A DNA stretch of 64,000 bases from Candidatus Hydrogenedens sp. (GTDB lineage: Bacteria > Hydrogenedentota > Hydrogenedentia > Hydrogenedentales > Hydrogenedentaceae). A program made the position numbers and the translations under genes. Of this stretch, positions 27,222 through 35,521 are shown in pieces. The notes under the pieces were generated by a model. The model was not told where the DNA came from, did not search any database, and was given only the letters and a program-made list of their open reading frames with translations. The first letter of the stretch is position 1, and the number at the start of each line of letters is the position of its first letter. Location: NCBI GenBank assembly GCA_035361075.1, contig DAOSBX010000003.1, positions 62,001 through 126,000 of the forward strand, in the 5' to 3' direction.

Positions 27222-27695
27222 ATGCCTAAGATTATCCAAGGTAATTTAATTCCCAAGAACAAAAAATTTGGTATTGTAGCATCTCGTTTTAACGAGTTTA
27301 TTGTTCAAAAATTGTTAGACGGAGCTCTGGATGTCTTAAAACGTCACGGTATTTCTGATGAAGACATTACAGTCGTTTGGGTGCCTGGGTCATTTGAAAT
27401 ACCAGTAATCACTAAGAAAATGGCTCAAATAGGTAAATTTGATGCGATTATCGCATTGGGTTGTGTTATTCGTGGAGGCACACCACACTTTGAATACATT
27501 GCAGCAGAAACTACTAAAGGGATAGGACAGGTCTCTTTAGATACAGGAATACCCGTAATTTTTGGGGTACTAACCACAGATAGTATTGAACAAGCCATCG
27601 AAAGAGCAGGTACAAAAGCTGGGAATAAAGGAGCCCATTCCGCTTTAGCAGCCCTTGAAATGGTTTCACTAATGGAGCAGTTAAATTCATGCTAA
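27222..27695 (+). CDS. ribH: 6,7-dimethyl-8-ribityllumazine synthase
   Basis: A 157-aa lumazine synthase. It has IVASRFNEFIVQKLLDGALD, VWVPGSFEIPV, ALGCVIRGGTPHFEYIAAE with the catalytic His, and a C-terminal GNKGAHSALAALEM block. It condenses the RibB and RibD products and forms a capsid-like multimer with riboswitch-coregulated riboflavin synthase. It overlaps nusB by 7 bp. Confidence 0.97.
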   Translation: MPKIIQGNLIPKNKKFGIVASRFNEFIVQKLLDGALDVLKRHGISDEDITVVWVPGSFEIPVITKKMAQIGKFDAIIALGCVIRGGTPHFEYIAAETTKGIGQVSLDTGIPVIFGVLTTDSIEQAIERAGTKAGNKGAHSALAALEMVSLMEQLNSC

Positions 27696-28129
27696 TCGTA
27701 AAACAGAGGCGAAAAGCAAGAATTGCAGCTCTACAATTCCTGTTCAGTTTAGAATTTCATCCGCTTGAAGGAGAAGAGGAACTTAAATATTTTTGGAAAC
27801 ATAACCCAAATAACAAAACTGCCCGTGTCTATGCTGAAAAAATAATTAAAGGTGTTCTAAATAACAAAGAACAGATCGATGAAATTATAAAAGAAGCACT
27901 GGAAAAATGGTCATTAGACAGGGTTGGATATATCGAACGTGTTATCGTAAGAATTGCAACATACGAAGGTGGAATAGAGAAGTGTGTTTCCCCTAAAACA
28001 GCCATTTCTGAAGCAATTGAACTTGCTCGTATGTTTGGGAGCGAAGATGCTCCAAAATTTGTAAATGGTGTCTTAGATAGGCTATTTCAATCACAAGGAT
28101 GGTTGAAAAAAAAGGAAGTAAAAGAATAA
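27689..28129 (+). CDS. nusB: Transcription antitermination factor NusB
   Basis: A 146-aa NusB. It has the N-terminal RRKARIAALQFLFSLEFHP, a central RVGYIERVIVRIATYEG, and PKTAISEAIELARMFGSEDAPKFVNGVLDRL. It binds boxA RNA with NusE during rRNA transcription. The ribH-nusB order is widespread in bacteria. It ends the riboflavin operon and converges on the coiled-coil gene with 5 bp between stops. Confidence 0.96.
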   Translation: MLIVKQRRKARIAALQFLFSLEFHPLEGEEELKYFWKHNPNNKTARVYAEKIIKGVLNNKEQIDEIIKEALEKWSLDRVGYIERVIVRIATYEGGIEKCVSPKTAISEAIELARMFGSEDAPKFVNGVLDRLFQSQGWLKKKEVKE

Positions 28130-28134
28130 TAAAA

Positions 28135-31100
28135 TTAACCACCTACTTGTGGAGTTATTTCACACTTAGGGAGAGCAGACCTTAACTGTAAGAGCCCTTC
28201 ATTTGAAATCCCTGTATTTGCCAAATGTAGCCGTTTTAAGTTTTTCATATTCCGTATTCTACCAATACTGAGATTTGTAATCTTCGCCTGCTGAATCCAT
28301 AAATCTTCTATCAGTGGAAATGAATCAAAGACCTCAAACCCTTTGTCTGTTATGTTAGTACTGTAAAGTTTTACCTCCCTTAAATTCCTCAAATTTTTGA
28401 GTTTCAAAAAGCCATTATCTGTAATGCTTGTTTGGACAAGTTGCAAACTCTTTAATCCAGTCAAATGAGCAATATAACCAATTTTTTCATCATTTACTCC
28501 ATATCCCACCATAGATATTGCTTGTAGGTCATTAGGATTTAGATTCGATAGCCATGGTATTTCTTTTACACTATCGATTTCCATCTGTAGTTTAACTTCT
28601 GTATTCTTAGGTATACTGATAGTCCCCTTGGCATCAGTAAACGGTTTCCACTCTGTCTGGGTTTGCCCCCACGGCCGTGTTAAAATACGTCCTAATGACC
28701 TGTTTTCTGGAAATTGAATCGTTCGCTCGGGCAAAGGTGTGTCTTCAGGTAAATCTTCAACGATATTTTTGCAAATGATATTCAAATTGGGATATGCCTC
28801 TTTTATTTTGTTTAATTTCCCTTCATATACATCATTGTCAATATAAATGGCTGAGAATTTTTGGTTTGATAACCATGTCCAAATTTCCTCTTGTTGTGGG
28901 AGAATTTCAAGTGTTAACGTATTAATTTTATTTAATGTGTCTTGATTCACTTCCTTAAGCCGTGGGAGTAACTCATCACTTGTTCTCAATTGAATAATCC
29001 ATTGAGATTCGATTTCAAATTTTCCTTTTGCTTCACCTAAATATTTCCATTTTGTTTTGTCAGGTTCATTTTCTAATTGATAATACAAAGTCCCCAAGGG
29101 AATGTTTGTTGAAAATATCAATAATCCTTTTTCAACGTTTGGAGGAGTTGCAGGTTTTGCTTCCTCCTTAACTTCAACTTTTGTTTGTTCTTGAGGAGGT
29201 GATGGGGGAATAGTCGGTTGGGCTGGTTCATCTTTTGTAGTAGAAACATTCGTATTTCCTTGTGTAGTTGTTTCTGTTGTAGGTATGGGTTTTTCTGCGG
29301 GACTTCTAAGGAAATAAAAACCGATTCCGCCTATAAGAGCAACAACTACTATCAAAACACCTATAATGGGAATTAGAAAAGTATTTCTACCTGTTTTTAT
29401 AGGTACACTGATGCTAATACCCGCAGGTATAGCGTCTGGAATATCTTCTAAACTACTCGGTTCAGGTTTCATTATTTTAGAAGGAGTTTCGTTTATATCA
29501 GGTGTAGAATAAAGTTGTCGTTGTTTTAATTGTTCTAATTCCTGTCGTAATGCTTGTCTTGAAGTTAGCAACATGGAGGTTTGAGCACGAAGAGCCTCCA
29601 TCTCACTCATTAATTCTTCTAATTGTTTTTCTTTTTTCAATTTCTCTTCATTAATTCGTGCAATTTCTTGTTCTCGTTCTGATAAGGTATGTTGTAGAGA
29701 GTTAAGCTGTTCCTTTGCCTTTTCTAATTCGACATTCTTTTCATTCTCTCTATTTTTTAATGACTGAATTTCCTGCTCAAGGATTTCCTGATGTGTCTGT
29801 GCTGAATGTGTTTTTTGATGTAAAGAAACTAATTCCTCTTGTAGTTTTGCAAGGAGTGCCTCTTTTTCTGTTCGCTTCTTTATTTCCTCTTTAATAGCAT
29901 TTTCTTTCTCATTCAGTGAGTCAGATAACTGTTGTAATTTGTCTTGTAACTCAATAAATTCTTTTTCCTTTGATGAGAGTTTCCTTCGGAATAACGTCAG
30001 TTCTTCTTCAATTTTATTTTCAGAATTTGTTGCCTCATGTGCTTTTTCTCGAACCGCATTTAATTCTTCTTGTAATTTCAGAATTTGTGCAATATATTGT
30101 TCCTGAGCTCGTTGTGATTCCTGAACAGCAATTTCCCTTACTCTTAGTTCTTCCTGTAATTCTTTAACTTTATTTTGTGCTTCTGCCAACGCATTGGTTT
30201 TTTCTTGCTCCCCTTGTCGAAGAAGTTCTAATTCTTGAACCATCATCTGTTCTGTTTTTGTATAATGGTCTGCTTTAGAACGAAGTTGTTCCAATTCTTG
30301 CTGTATCTGTTGAAGATTTTCAGCAGTCATCATACTCCGTTTTTCAGCGTTTTGAAGAAGAGCCTCTCGTTCTGCCAACATTTGTTGAACTTTTTCTAAT
30401 TCACCCCGTGTTGTGTCCAAAGCCTCTTCTTTTTTATGTGTTGTTTGTCGTAATAATTCTATTTCCTTTTGAAGTTGTTGTTCCGCTTCCAATGCCTGTT
30501 TAGCCTGAGATTGGGTCAAACGCATCTCTTCGCGAAGTCGTTCCGCTTCCTTTTTATTCTCTAATGATTGCTGTTCTAATTTTTGAACCAGCTGTTCTTT
30601 TTCCTGTAATTGTTGCTGTAGTTGTTGGAGTGCTCCTCGAGTTTGTTCCAATTCCTTCGATTTTTCCTGCTCTACCTTACGTAATTCATTTATTTGTTCT
30701 TGCAGCTCAGCATGAGATTTTTCCGCATCTTTGGCTTGTTCATGAAGTTTGCCTAATTCTTGTTGTAAGGATTGAACCTGTTTTTCTCGTTCTTTCTTTT
30801 CAATTTCCAGTGACGCAATTTCAGCCTCACGAGATTTTAATGTTGCCTTTAGTTCTTGTAGTTGATTTTGTGCTTTTTGTAAGGCTTCCTCCTTATTTCG
30901 GCTTAATTCTTGAAGTTGTTTTAACTCTGCAAGCAAGTTTGCATGAGATTGTGCAGTTTCTTCCGCTTTCTGATGAAGAGTGTTTAATTCTGATTCCATC
31001 AATGCTATTGTCTTTTCACGCTGTGCACGTTCTAAAGCCGCATTCTGAACCTCCTGCTCTTTATCCTCCAATGATTTCTTTAGATTTTTAAGTTCCTCTT

Positions 31101-31617
31101 GTGCCCTCATCAACTCTTCATTTTTCTTTTGTTCCTGCTCCTTTAACCGTTCTAATTCCTTCGCTAATGCCTTACGTACTGCCTCCGCTTCTTCCGATTT
31201 CTCTTCAAGGTGAATTAATTGACTTTTTAATTCCCTAATTTGTTGTTGTAGTATAACCTTTTCATCAACCTCCTTTTTTTGTTTATCAATCTCTTCTTTA
31301 ATTTGATCTAAACGACTTTTGTAATTTGCAATTAATTCACGGAAATATTTCCGTTCCTCTTCATCATAGTGGGCATTAAACCAAGATATCCTCTCTTCAA
31401 AGTCCGCAATTAATATCTCTAATTCTTTAATTAATGTCGATACTTCATCCCAGTTTTCAATGGCTAACGCTATTTCCGATTTCAGTAAAAGGACATTGAT
31501 AAAATTATTAAATTCGGATGGAAGATTATTTATGATTTCATTGGCACGATAAAAATCATGACGGATGAGTAATTCATTAGCTCTTTTTACGGTTGATTCT
31601 AATTCTTCTAAAAGCAT
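28135..31617 (-). CDS. Giant coiled-coil, single-TM protein with C-terminal leucine-rich repeats
   Basis: A 1160-aa protein in four parts. Residues 1-90 are helical and TPR-like (LIRHDFYRANEIINNLPS). Residues about 95-715 are an almost unbroken Glu/Gln/Lys/Leu coiled coil with recurring EELxxLxxK heptads. A Pro/Glu spacer leads to one transmembrane helix near 760 (FLIPIIGVLIVVVALIGGIG). The outside part ends in LRR-like units (LTGLKSLQLVQTSITDNGFLKLKNL, NLREVKLYSTNITDKGFEVF, NMKNLKRLHLANTGISNEGLLQL). The long coiled coil is predicted cytoplasmic and the LRRs periplasmic, which suggests a structural or envelope-tethering protein. No close named homologue is recognised. Confidence 0.8.
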   Translation of the reverse strand: MLLEELESTVKRANELLIRHDFYRANEIINNLPSEFNNFINVLLLKSEIALAIENWDEVSTLIKELEILIADFEERISWFNAHYDEEERKYFRELIANYKSRLDQIKEEIDKQKKEVDEKVILQQQIRELKSQLIHLEEKSEEAEAVRKALAKELERLKEQEQKKNEELMRAQEELKNLKKSLEDKEQEVQNAALERAQREKTIALMESELNTLHQKAEETAQSHANLLAELKQLQELSRNKEEALQKAQNQLQELKATLKSREAEIASLEIEKKEREKQVQSLQQELGKLHEQAKDAEKSHAELQEQINELRKVEQEKSKELEQTRGALQQLQQQLQEKEQLVQKLEQQSLENKKEAERLREEMRLTQSQAKQALEAEQQLQKEIELLRQTTHKKEEALDTTRGELEKVQQMLAEREALLQNAEKRSMMTAENLQQIQQELEQLRSKADHYTKTEQMMVQELELLRQGEQEKTNALAEAQNKVKELQEELRVREIAVQESQRAQEQYIAQILKLQEELNAVREKAHEATNSENKIEEELTLFRRKLSSKEKEFIELQDKLQQLSDSLNEKENAIKEEIKKRTEKEALLAKLQEELVSLHQKTHSAQTHQEILEQEIQSLKNRENEKNVELEKAKEQLNSLQHTLSEREQEIARINEEKLKKEKQLEELMSEMEALRAQTSMLLTSRQALRQELEQLKQRQLYSTPDINETPSKIMKPEPSSLEDIPDAIPAGISISVPIKTGRNTFLIPIIGVLIVVVALIGGIGFYFLRSPAEKPIPTTETTTQGNTNVSTTKDEPAQPTIPPSPPQEQTKVEVKEEAKPATPPNVEKGLLIFSTNIPLGTLYYQLENEPDKTKWKYLGEAKGKFEIESQWIIQLRTSDELLPRLKEVNQDTLNKINTLTLEILPQQEEIWTWLSNQKFSAIYIDNDVYEGKLNKIKEAYPNLNIICKNIVEDLPEDTPLPERTIQFPENRSLGRILTRPWGQTQTEWKPFTDAKGTISIPKNTEVKLQMEIDSVKEIPWLSNLNPNDLQAISMVGYGVNDEKIGYIAHLTGLKSLQLVQTSITDNGFLKLKNLRNLREVKLYSTNITDKGFEVFDSFPLIEDLWIQQAKITNLSIGRIRNMKNLKRLHLANTGISNEGLLQLRSALPKCEITPQVGG

Positions 31618-31828
31618 TGAACATTCCTTTTGTTATGTCAATCATATAATTATTATTAATATAATATTTTGTCAATAATATTCTCAAAAATTTTGTTTTC
31701 TTATATCAATAGTGTATCATATATGTACTTAAAAATTGAATAAAATAGTTTAAATTAAATATTCTATGTTGTATAATGTATAATGAACTATATAAAATAA
31801 ATAAAATTCCATCACCGGGAATGAATAG

Positions 31829-33373
31829 GTGAGTGAACAACCTTACGAAATAATAACGTGTAAGTGTGGGCAGAGAATGCGGGTTCCTACTTCTGCTCAA
31901 GGTAAAGCTTTTAAATGTGTTCGTTGTGGTAATATTGTTTTTTATGGTCAAACGCCAGAGAGTACAAGCCAACCTGGCTTTAGTGTATCTAAAAGTGTAT
32001 CAACAGGAGAATTTACTGGAAATTTATCTCAATGGTTAATTAGTTCAGGAATTGTTACTCCTGAAGATATGGAAGAGGCGTTAGATATTCAGAAAAAACA
32101 GGGAGGGTATTTATTAAAGATTTTATATCAAAATTCAAAATTGCCAGAAGAAATGTTATTTGAAATACTATCCCGTACTTCAGGTGTTCCCAAGATAGAC
32201 ATTCTCCGTATATTTATTGACAAAGAAATTGTAGATTTAGTTCCCAAAAAATTGTGTGAAGATAGGTTTGTTTTTCCCGTTGATCGTTTAGGAAGAAATT
32301 TGACCTTAGCAATGGCATGCCCTATAGATAAAGAGACAATTTTTTTAGTAGAGCAATTAACTCAACTTAGAATAAAACCGACATTAGCAAAAGTTAGTGA
32401 GATAGAGGAAACAATAAAGAAATATCATAAAGAGAATGTTACAAACATACCATTGTCAATGCCACAAGGTTCTGTATCAGGTGCAGGAATTAAAGAAAGC
32501 AAGATAATAAAAACAAAACCGTCTGTAACTGAATCGCAACCAGCATCAGTTCTACAATTTCCAGAAGAAACAGCAGATAGAGAAAGAAAATTTGTAGAGC
32601 CTGTTTTAGACACCTTAGAATATCTTCCGTTCCCTCCGACGGCTGAACTTGCTTTGAGTATGGTTTTGGAAGATTCAGAACCAAATTTGGATGATTTATG
32701 CTCCATCTTTTTAGATGACCCATCATTAGCGACCGCTTTACTACGTTGGGTAAATAATCCTGTCATTGCCGAAGAAAAGAAAATTGGTAATATTTGGACA
32801 GCAGTAGCATTATTAGGACCTTATGGCGTACAAATTATGTTGAACCATATGAAAGAAGCACACCAACCTATTTCCGAGTATCCTGTGCTTCCAATTAGTG
32901 GTAGGTCTAAACTCTGTGCTAAACTTGCAGAAGAATTGGCAAAAAGTTGTCAGAAGGTAAATCCATCCCTTGCATATACTACCGCATTGATTCATCAAAT
33001 AGGAGCCATTGTGTTATATATCGTAGGGCAGGAAGAGTATAAAAGGCTTATGCGAGATGCACTTCCCGAAATACGAATAAGACGTGAAATGGAATATTTT
33101 ACTATTAACCACGCAGTTGCCTCATCCCTTTTAGCCAACCGTTGGAAGTTTCCAGAAATTATAGTTCATGCGTTATGTCATTACTTAGAACCATTTAAAG
33201 CTCCAGGTAAAGCAAAGGACTTAGCCCATATCCTATTTGTTGCATCTATCGCAGGCTTACATAGTGAAGAATCAGTCCGAGATGAAATAATTCAACAAGC
33301 ATTAAAATTAAGAGAAAAAAGCATCCAATATCTTGGACTCGATGTTAGGGCGGTCGTTAAATCCTTAGGCTAA
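31829..33373 (+). CDS. Zinc-ribbon / MshEN / HDOD signalling protein
   Basis: A 514-aa protein starting at GTG. Residues 10-40 form a zinc ribbon (ITCKCGQRMRVP, FKCVRCGNI). About 50-185 match the type II secretion ATPase N-domain (MshEN/T2SSE_N): LSQWLISSGIVTPEDMEEALDIQ and LLKILYQNSKLPEEMLFEILS. About 255-500 form an HDOD domain: PFPPTAELALSMVLEDSEP, DDPSLATALLRWVNNP and ALIHQIGAIVLYIVG. HDOD proteins act in signalling and stress, and MshEN domains can bind c-di-GMP. The RLG residues of the canonical c-di-GMP motif are not intact here. Function is inferred. Confidence 0.82.
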   Translation: MSEQPYEIITCKCGQRMRVPTSAQGKAFKCVRCGNIVFYGQTPESTSQPGFSVSKSVSTGEFTGNLSQWLISSGIVTPEDMEEALDIQKKQGGYLLKILYQNSKLPEEMLFEILSRTSGVPKIDILRIFIDKEIVDLVPKKLCEDRFVFPVDRLGRNLTLAMACPIDKETIFLVEQLTQLRIKPTLAKVSEIEETIKKYHKENVTNIPLSMPQGSVSGAGIKESKIIKTKPSVTESQPASVLQFPEETADRERKFVEPVLDTLEYLPFPPTAELALSMVLEDSEPNLDDLCSIFLDDPSLATALLRWVNNPVIAEEKKIGNIWTAVALLGPYGVQIMLNHMKEAHQPISEYPVLPISGRSKLCAKLAEELAKSCQKVNPSLAYTTALIHQIGAIVLYIVGQEEYKRLMRDALPEIRIRREMEYFTINHAVASSLLANRWKFPEIIVHALCHYLEPFKAPGKAKDLAHILFVASIAGLHSEESVRDEIIQQALKLREKSIQYLGLDVRAVVKSLG

Positions 33374-33414
33374 ATTAATTAACAAAATTGTGTTTACCTA
33401 CCCTATATATTATT

Positions 33415-34173
33415 CTACGTATTATTTTGTAAGTATCGCCTGAGTAAGGAAGGACATCCATCACACCCTGTATTTACCTTATGAATAGATTCTTCTACAC
33501 GGTGAGGGAGGTTCGGGTCTTCAACAATTTCACAAAACGTGCGTTCATGTATATTGCCCAGGCGATATTCTTTCTTTCCTGCAACTAACCCACATGTATA
33601 AATAGTTCCTGTATCATCCACATATAAAAGTTTTGAAGCACCTTCACAATTGGGTTTATCACCGTATTCCTGAGGGTCTGCAATCCCTAAATGAAACCCC
33701 AAATCCTTTAACTTCTTAAATTTTTCAAATACCTTCTTTTTAACAAAAATTTGTGTTAGTTCTTTTCTGAGACTTTTGAGAGTAGAAATTTCGTTCTCCG
33801 TAATCTCTTGCCTGCACAAAAACAATCCTACTTTGAGATTATGTGTGTCTTGTGCCCATTGACATATTTCAATGGCCTCTTTCATTTTATCTAATGGAGT
33901 ATCGACAGTAAGTACTAACCATGTTGCTCCTCCTGCTACCGCTTCATCAACAACATTCAACCAATCCTCTAATGATAGTCCACATGTTTGGCTATTGTTT
34001 CTTTGCGATCTAATACCTGCTCCAGAAACCCGCAACCAGAGATATGAAATATCCTTGGGAGCCGTTTCGACTAATTTAGAACATCTTCTGACTTTTTTTA
34101 ACAAGCTTTTTGGAAAGCCGACTAATTCCAGTGTGATATCCAAATTTTTTGGAGGTCTATTTCTTTGACTCAT
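33415..34173 (-). CDS. SPASM-domain protein lacking the radical-SAM CxxxCxxC motif
   Basis: A protein of about 252 aa. I prefer the ATG at 34173, since the only upstream alternative is a TTG at 34221 without a ribosome site. The body resembles the radical SAM barrel after strand 1: LWLRVSGAGIRSQ, DEAVAGGATWLVLTVDTP and HNLKVGLFLC. The C-terminus is SPASM-like: KPNCEGASKLLYVDDTGTIYTCGL, YRLGNIHERTFCEIV and NTGCDGCPSLLRRY. No CxxxCxxC precedes the barrel, even in the longer version. It may have lost SAM cleavage, or be a partner subunit of an active enzyme. Confidence 0.65.
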   Translation of the reverse strand: MSQRNRPPKNLDITLELVGFPKSLLKKVRRCSKLVETAPKDISYLWLRVSGAGIRSQRNNSQTCGLSLEDWLNVVDEAVAGGATWLVLTVDTPLDKMKEAIEICQWAQDTHNLKVGLFLCRQEITENEISTLKSLRKELTQIFVKKKVFEKFKKLKDLGFHLGIADPQEYGDKPNCEGASKLLYVDDTGTIYTCGLVAGKKEYRLGNIHERTFCEIVEDPNLPHRVEESIHKVNTGCDGCPSLLRRYLQNNT

Positions 34174-34353
34174 ATCCGATAACTTTAACTCCTTTGTTTT
34201 AATCTTATTTTGTTCACACAAGCATTGAACAAAAATATTATATAAATAATTCCAAAAAATAGAATTCGAAATAAAAAATGTTTATTATTTATAATAACTC
34301 AATTTTATTAATACCTATTATATAAAAAAACGATGATAAGGAAACAATAGAAT

Positions 34354-35508
34354 ATGAAAATAGAAAAAGAAGCAATTCTTGCTCTCGAAGATGGGTCTAT
34401 TTTTATAGGTCGTTCGGTTGGTAGCGAAGGTGAAACCACAGGTGAACTCGTCTTTAACACAAGTATGACAGGTTATCAAGAGATACTTACAGACCCTTCT
34501 TATGCAGGACAGATAATAACAATGACATATACACATATAGGAAATTATGGTTGTAATCCTGAAGATGTAGAGTCCCGAACTGTTTTTGCACGTGGTTTTG
34601 TAATGCGTGAATGCTGTTTTAATCCAAGTTCATGGCGGGCTACGATGTCACTACCAGAATTCTTCAGGAAATATAATGTCGTTGCTATTGACCAGGTAGA
34701 TACACGTAAAATTACAAGAATATTGAGAACAAAAGGCAATCAAAAGGCAATTATAAGCACAGTCGACTTAAATCCAGATTCGCTTATTCAAAAGGCAAAA
34801 AATGCCCCTGATATGGCTGGAAGTGATTATGTAAAAGAAGCAACGATTACTCAACCTTATGAATGGGAACCACCTGAACATCCTAAATACCGCGTTGTTG
34901 TTATGGATTTCGGAGTTAAATATAACATTTTAAGATTGCTAAGAGACCATAATTGCATTGTAGTTGTTGTTCCATCGACCACACCAGTTGAACAGATACT
35001 TAACTACCAACCCGACGGCGTTGTATTGTCAAATGGTCCTGGAGACCCCTCTGCCTTGACATATATATATCCGATTGTCCAAAAACTTATTGAGAAAAAC
35101 ATCCCTATAATGGGGATTTGCTTAGGCCATCAAATTATCGGACATGCATTAGGCGGCAAAACCTTTAAACTTAAATTTGGACATCGAGGTGCTAATCAAC
35201 CAGTTATGAATATGGAAAATAGAAGGGTGGAGATTACATCTCAGAATCATGGTTTTGCGGTAGACCCTGATTCTTTAGATTTAAATAAAGTTGTGATTTC
35301 TCATGTGCATCTTAATGATATGACCTGTTCTGGACTTTCACATAAAGAATTACCTGTCTTTAGTGTCCAGTACCATCCCGAAGCATCACCAGGACCGCAT
35401 GATAGTCGCTATTTGTTCCAAACGTTTACCAAACTCATGGATGAATACAAAGAGAAACGTAACTATGGAAAATCATCCCCACCTTTAGAAACAATGAGTG
35501 CCTCGTAA
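34354..35508 (+). CDS. carA: Carbamoyl-phosphate synthase small subunit
   Basis: A 384-aa CarA. The N-terminal CPSase_sm domain has GELVFNTSMTGYQEILTDPSYAGQIITMTYTHIGNYG in consecutive blocks. The class I glutamine amidotransferase domain has VLSNGPGDPSAL, the nucleophile Cys in GICLGHQIIGHALGG, and the His/Glu of QYHPEASPGPHDS. It provides ammonia to CarB for pyrimidine and arginine synthesis. carB is not next to it. The pyrRB-pyrC cluster lies 5 kb away on the other strand. Confidence 0.97.
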   Translation: MKIEKEAILALEDGSIFIGRSVGSEGETTGELVFNTSMTGYQEILTDPSYAGQIITMTYTHIGNYGCNPEDVESRTVFARGFVMRECCFNPSSWRATMSLPEFFRKYNVVAIDQVDTRKITRILRTKGNQKAIISTVDLNPDSLIQKAKNAPDMAGSDYVKEATITQPYEWEPPEHPKYRVVVMDFGVKYNILRLLRDHNCIVVVVPSTTPVEQILNYQPDGVVLSNGPGDPSALTYIYPIVQKLIEKNIPIMGICLGHQIIGHALGGKTFKLKFGHRGANQPVMNMENRRVEITSQNHGFAVDPDSLDLNKVVISHVHLNDMTCSGLSHKELPVFSVQYHPEASPGPHDSRYLFQTFTKLMDEYKEKRNYGKSSPPLETMSAS

Positions 35509-35521
35509 TCACTTTATTTGC

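Noticed and set aside
30564..31091. 175-aa plus-strand frame opposite the coiled-coil gene
   Set aside because: Its composition is the antisense image of Glu/Gln-rich coiled coil, with no ribosome site.
28135..31617. Assigning the coiled-coil protein to SMC or a chemoreceptor
   Set aside because: There are no ATPase motifs or methylation/signalling hairpin; the similarity is only heptad composition.
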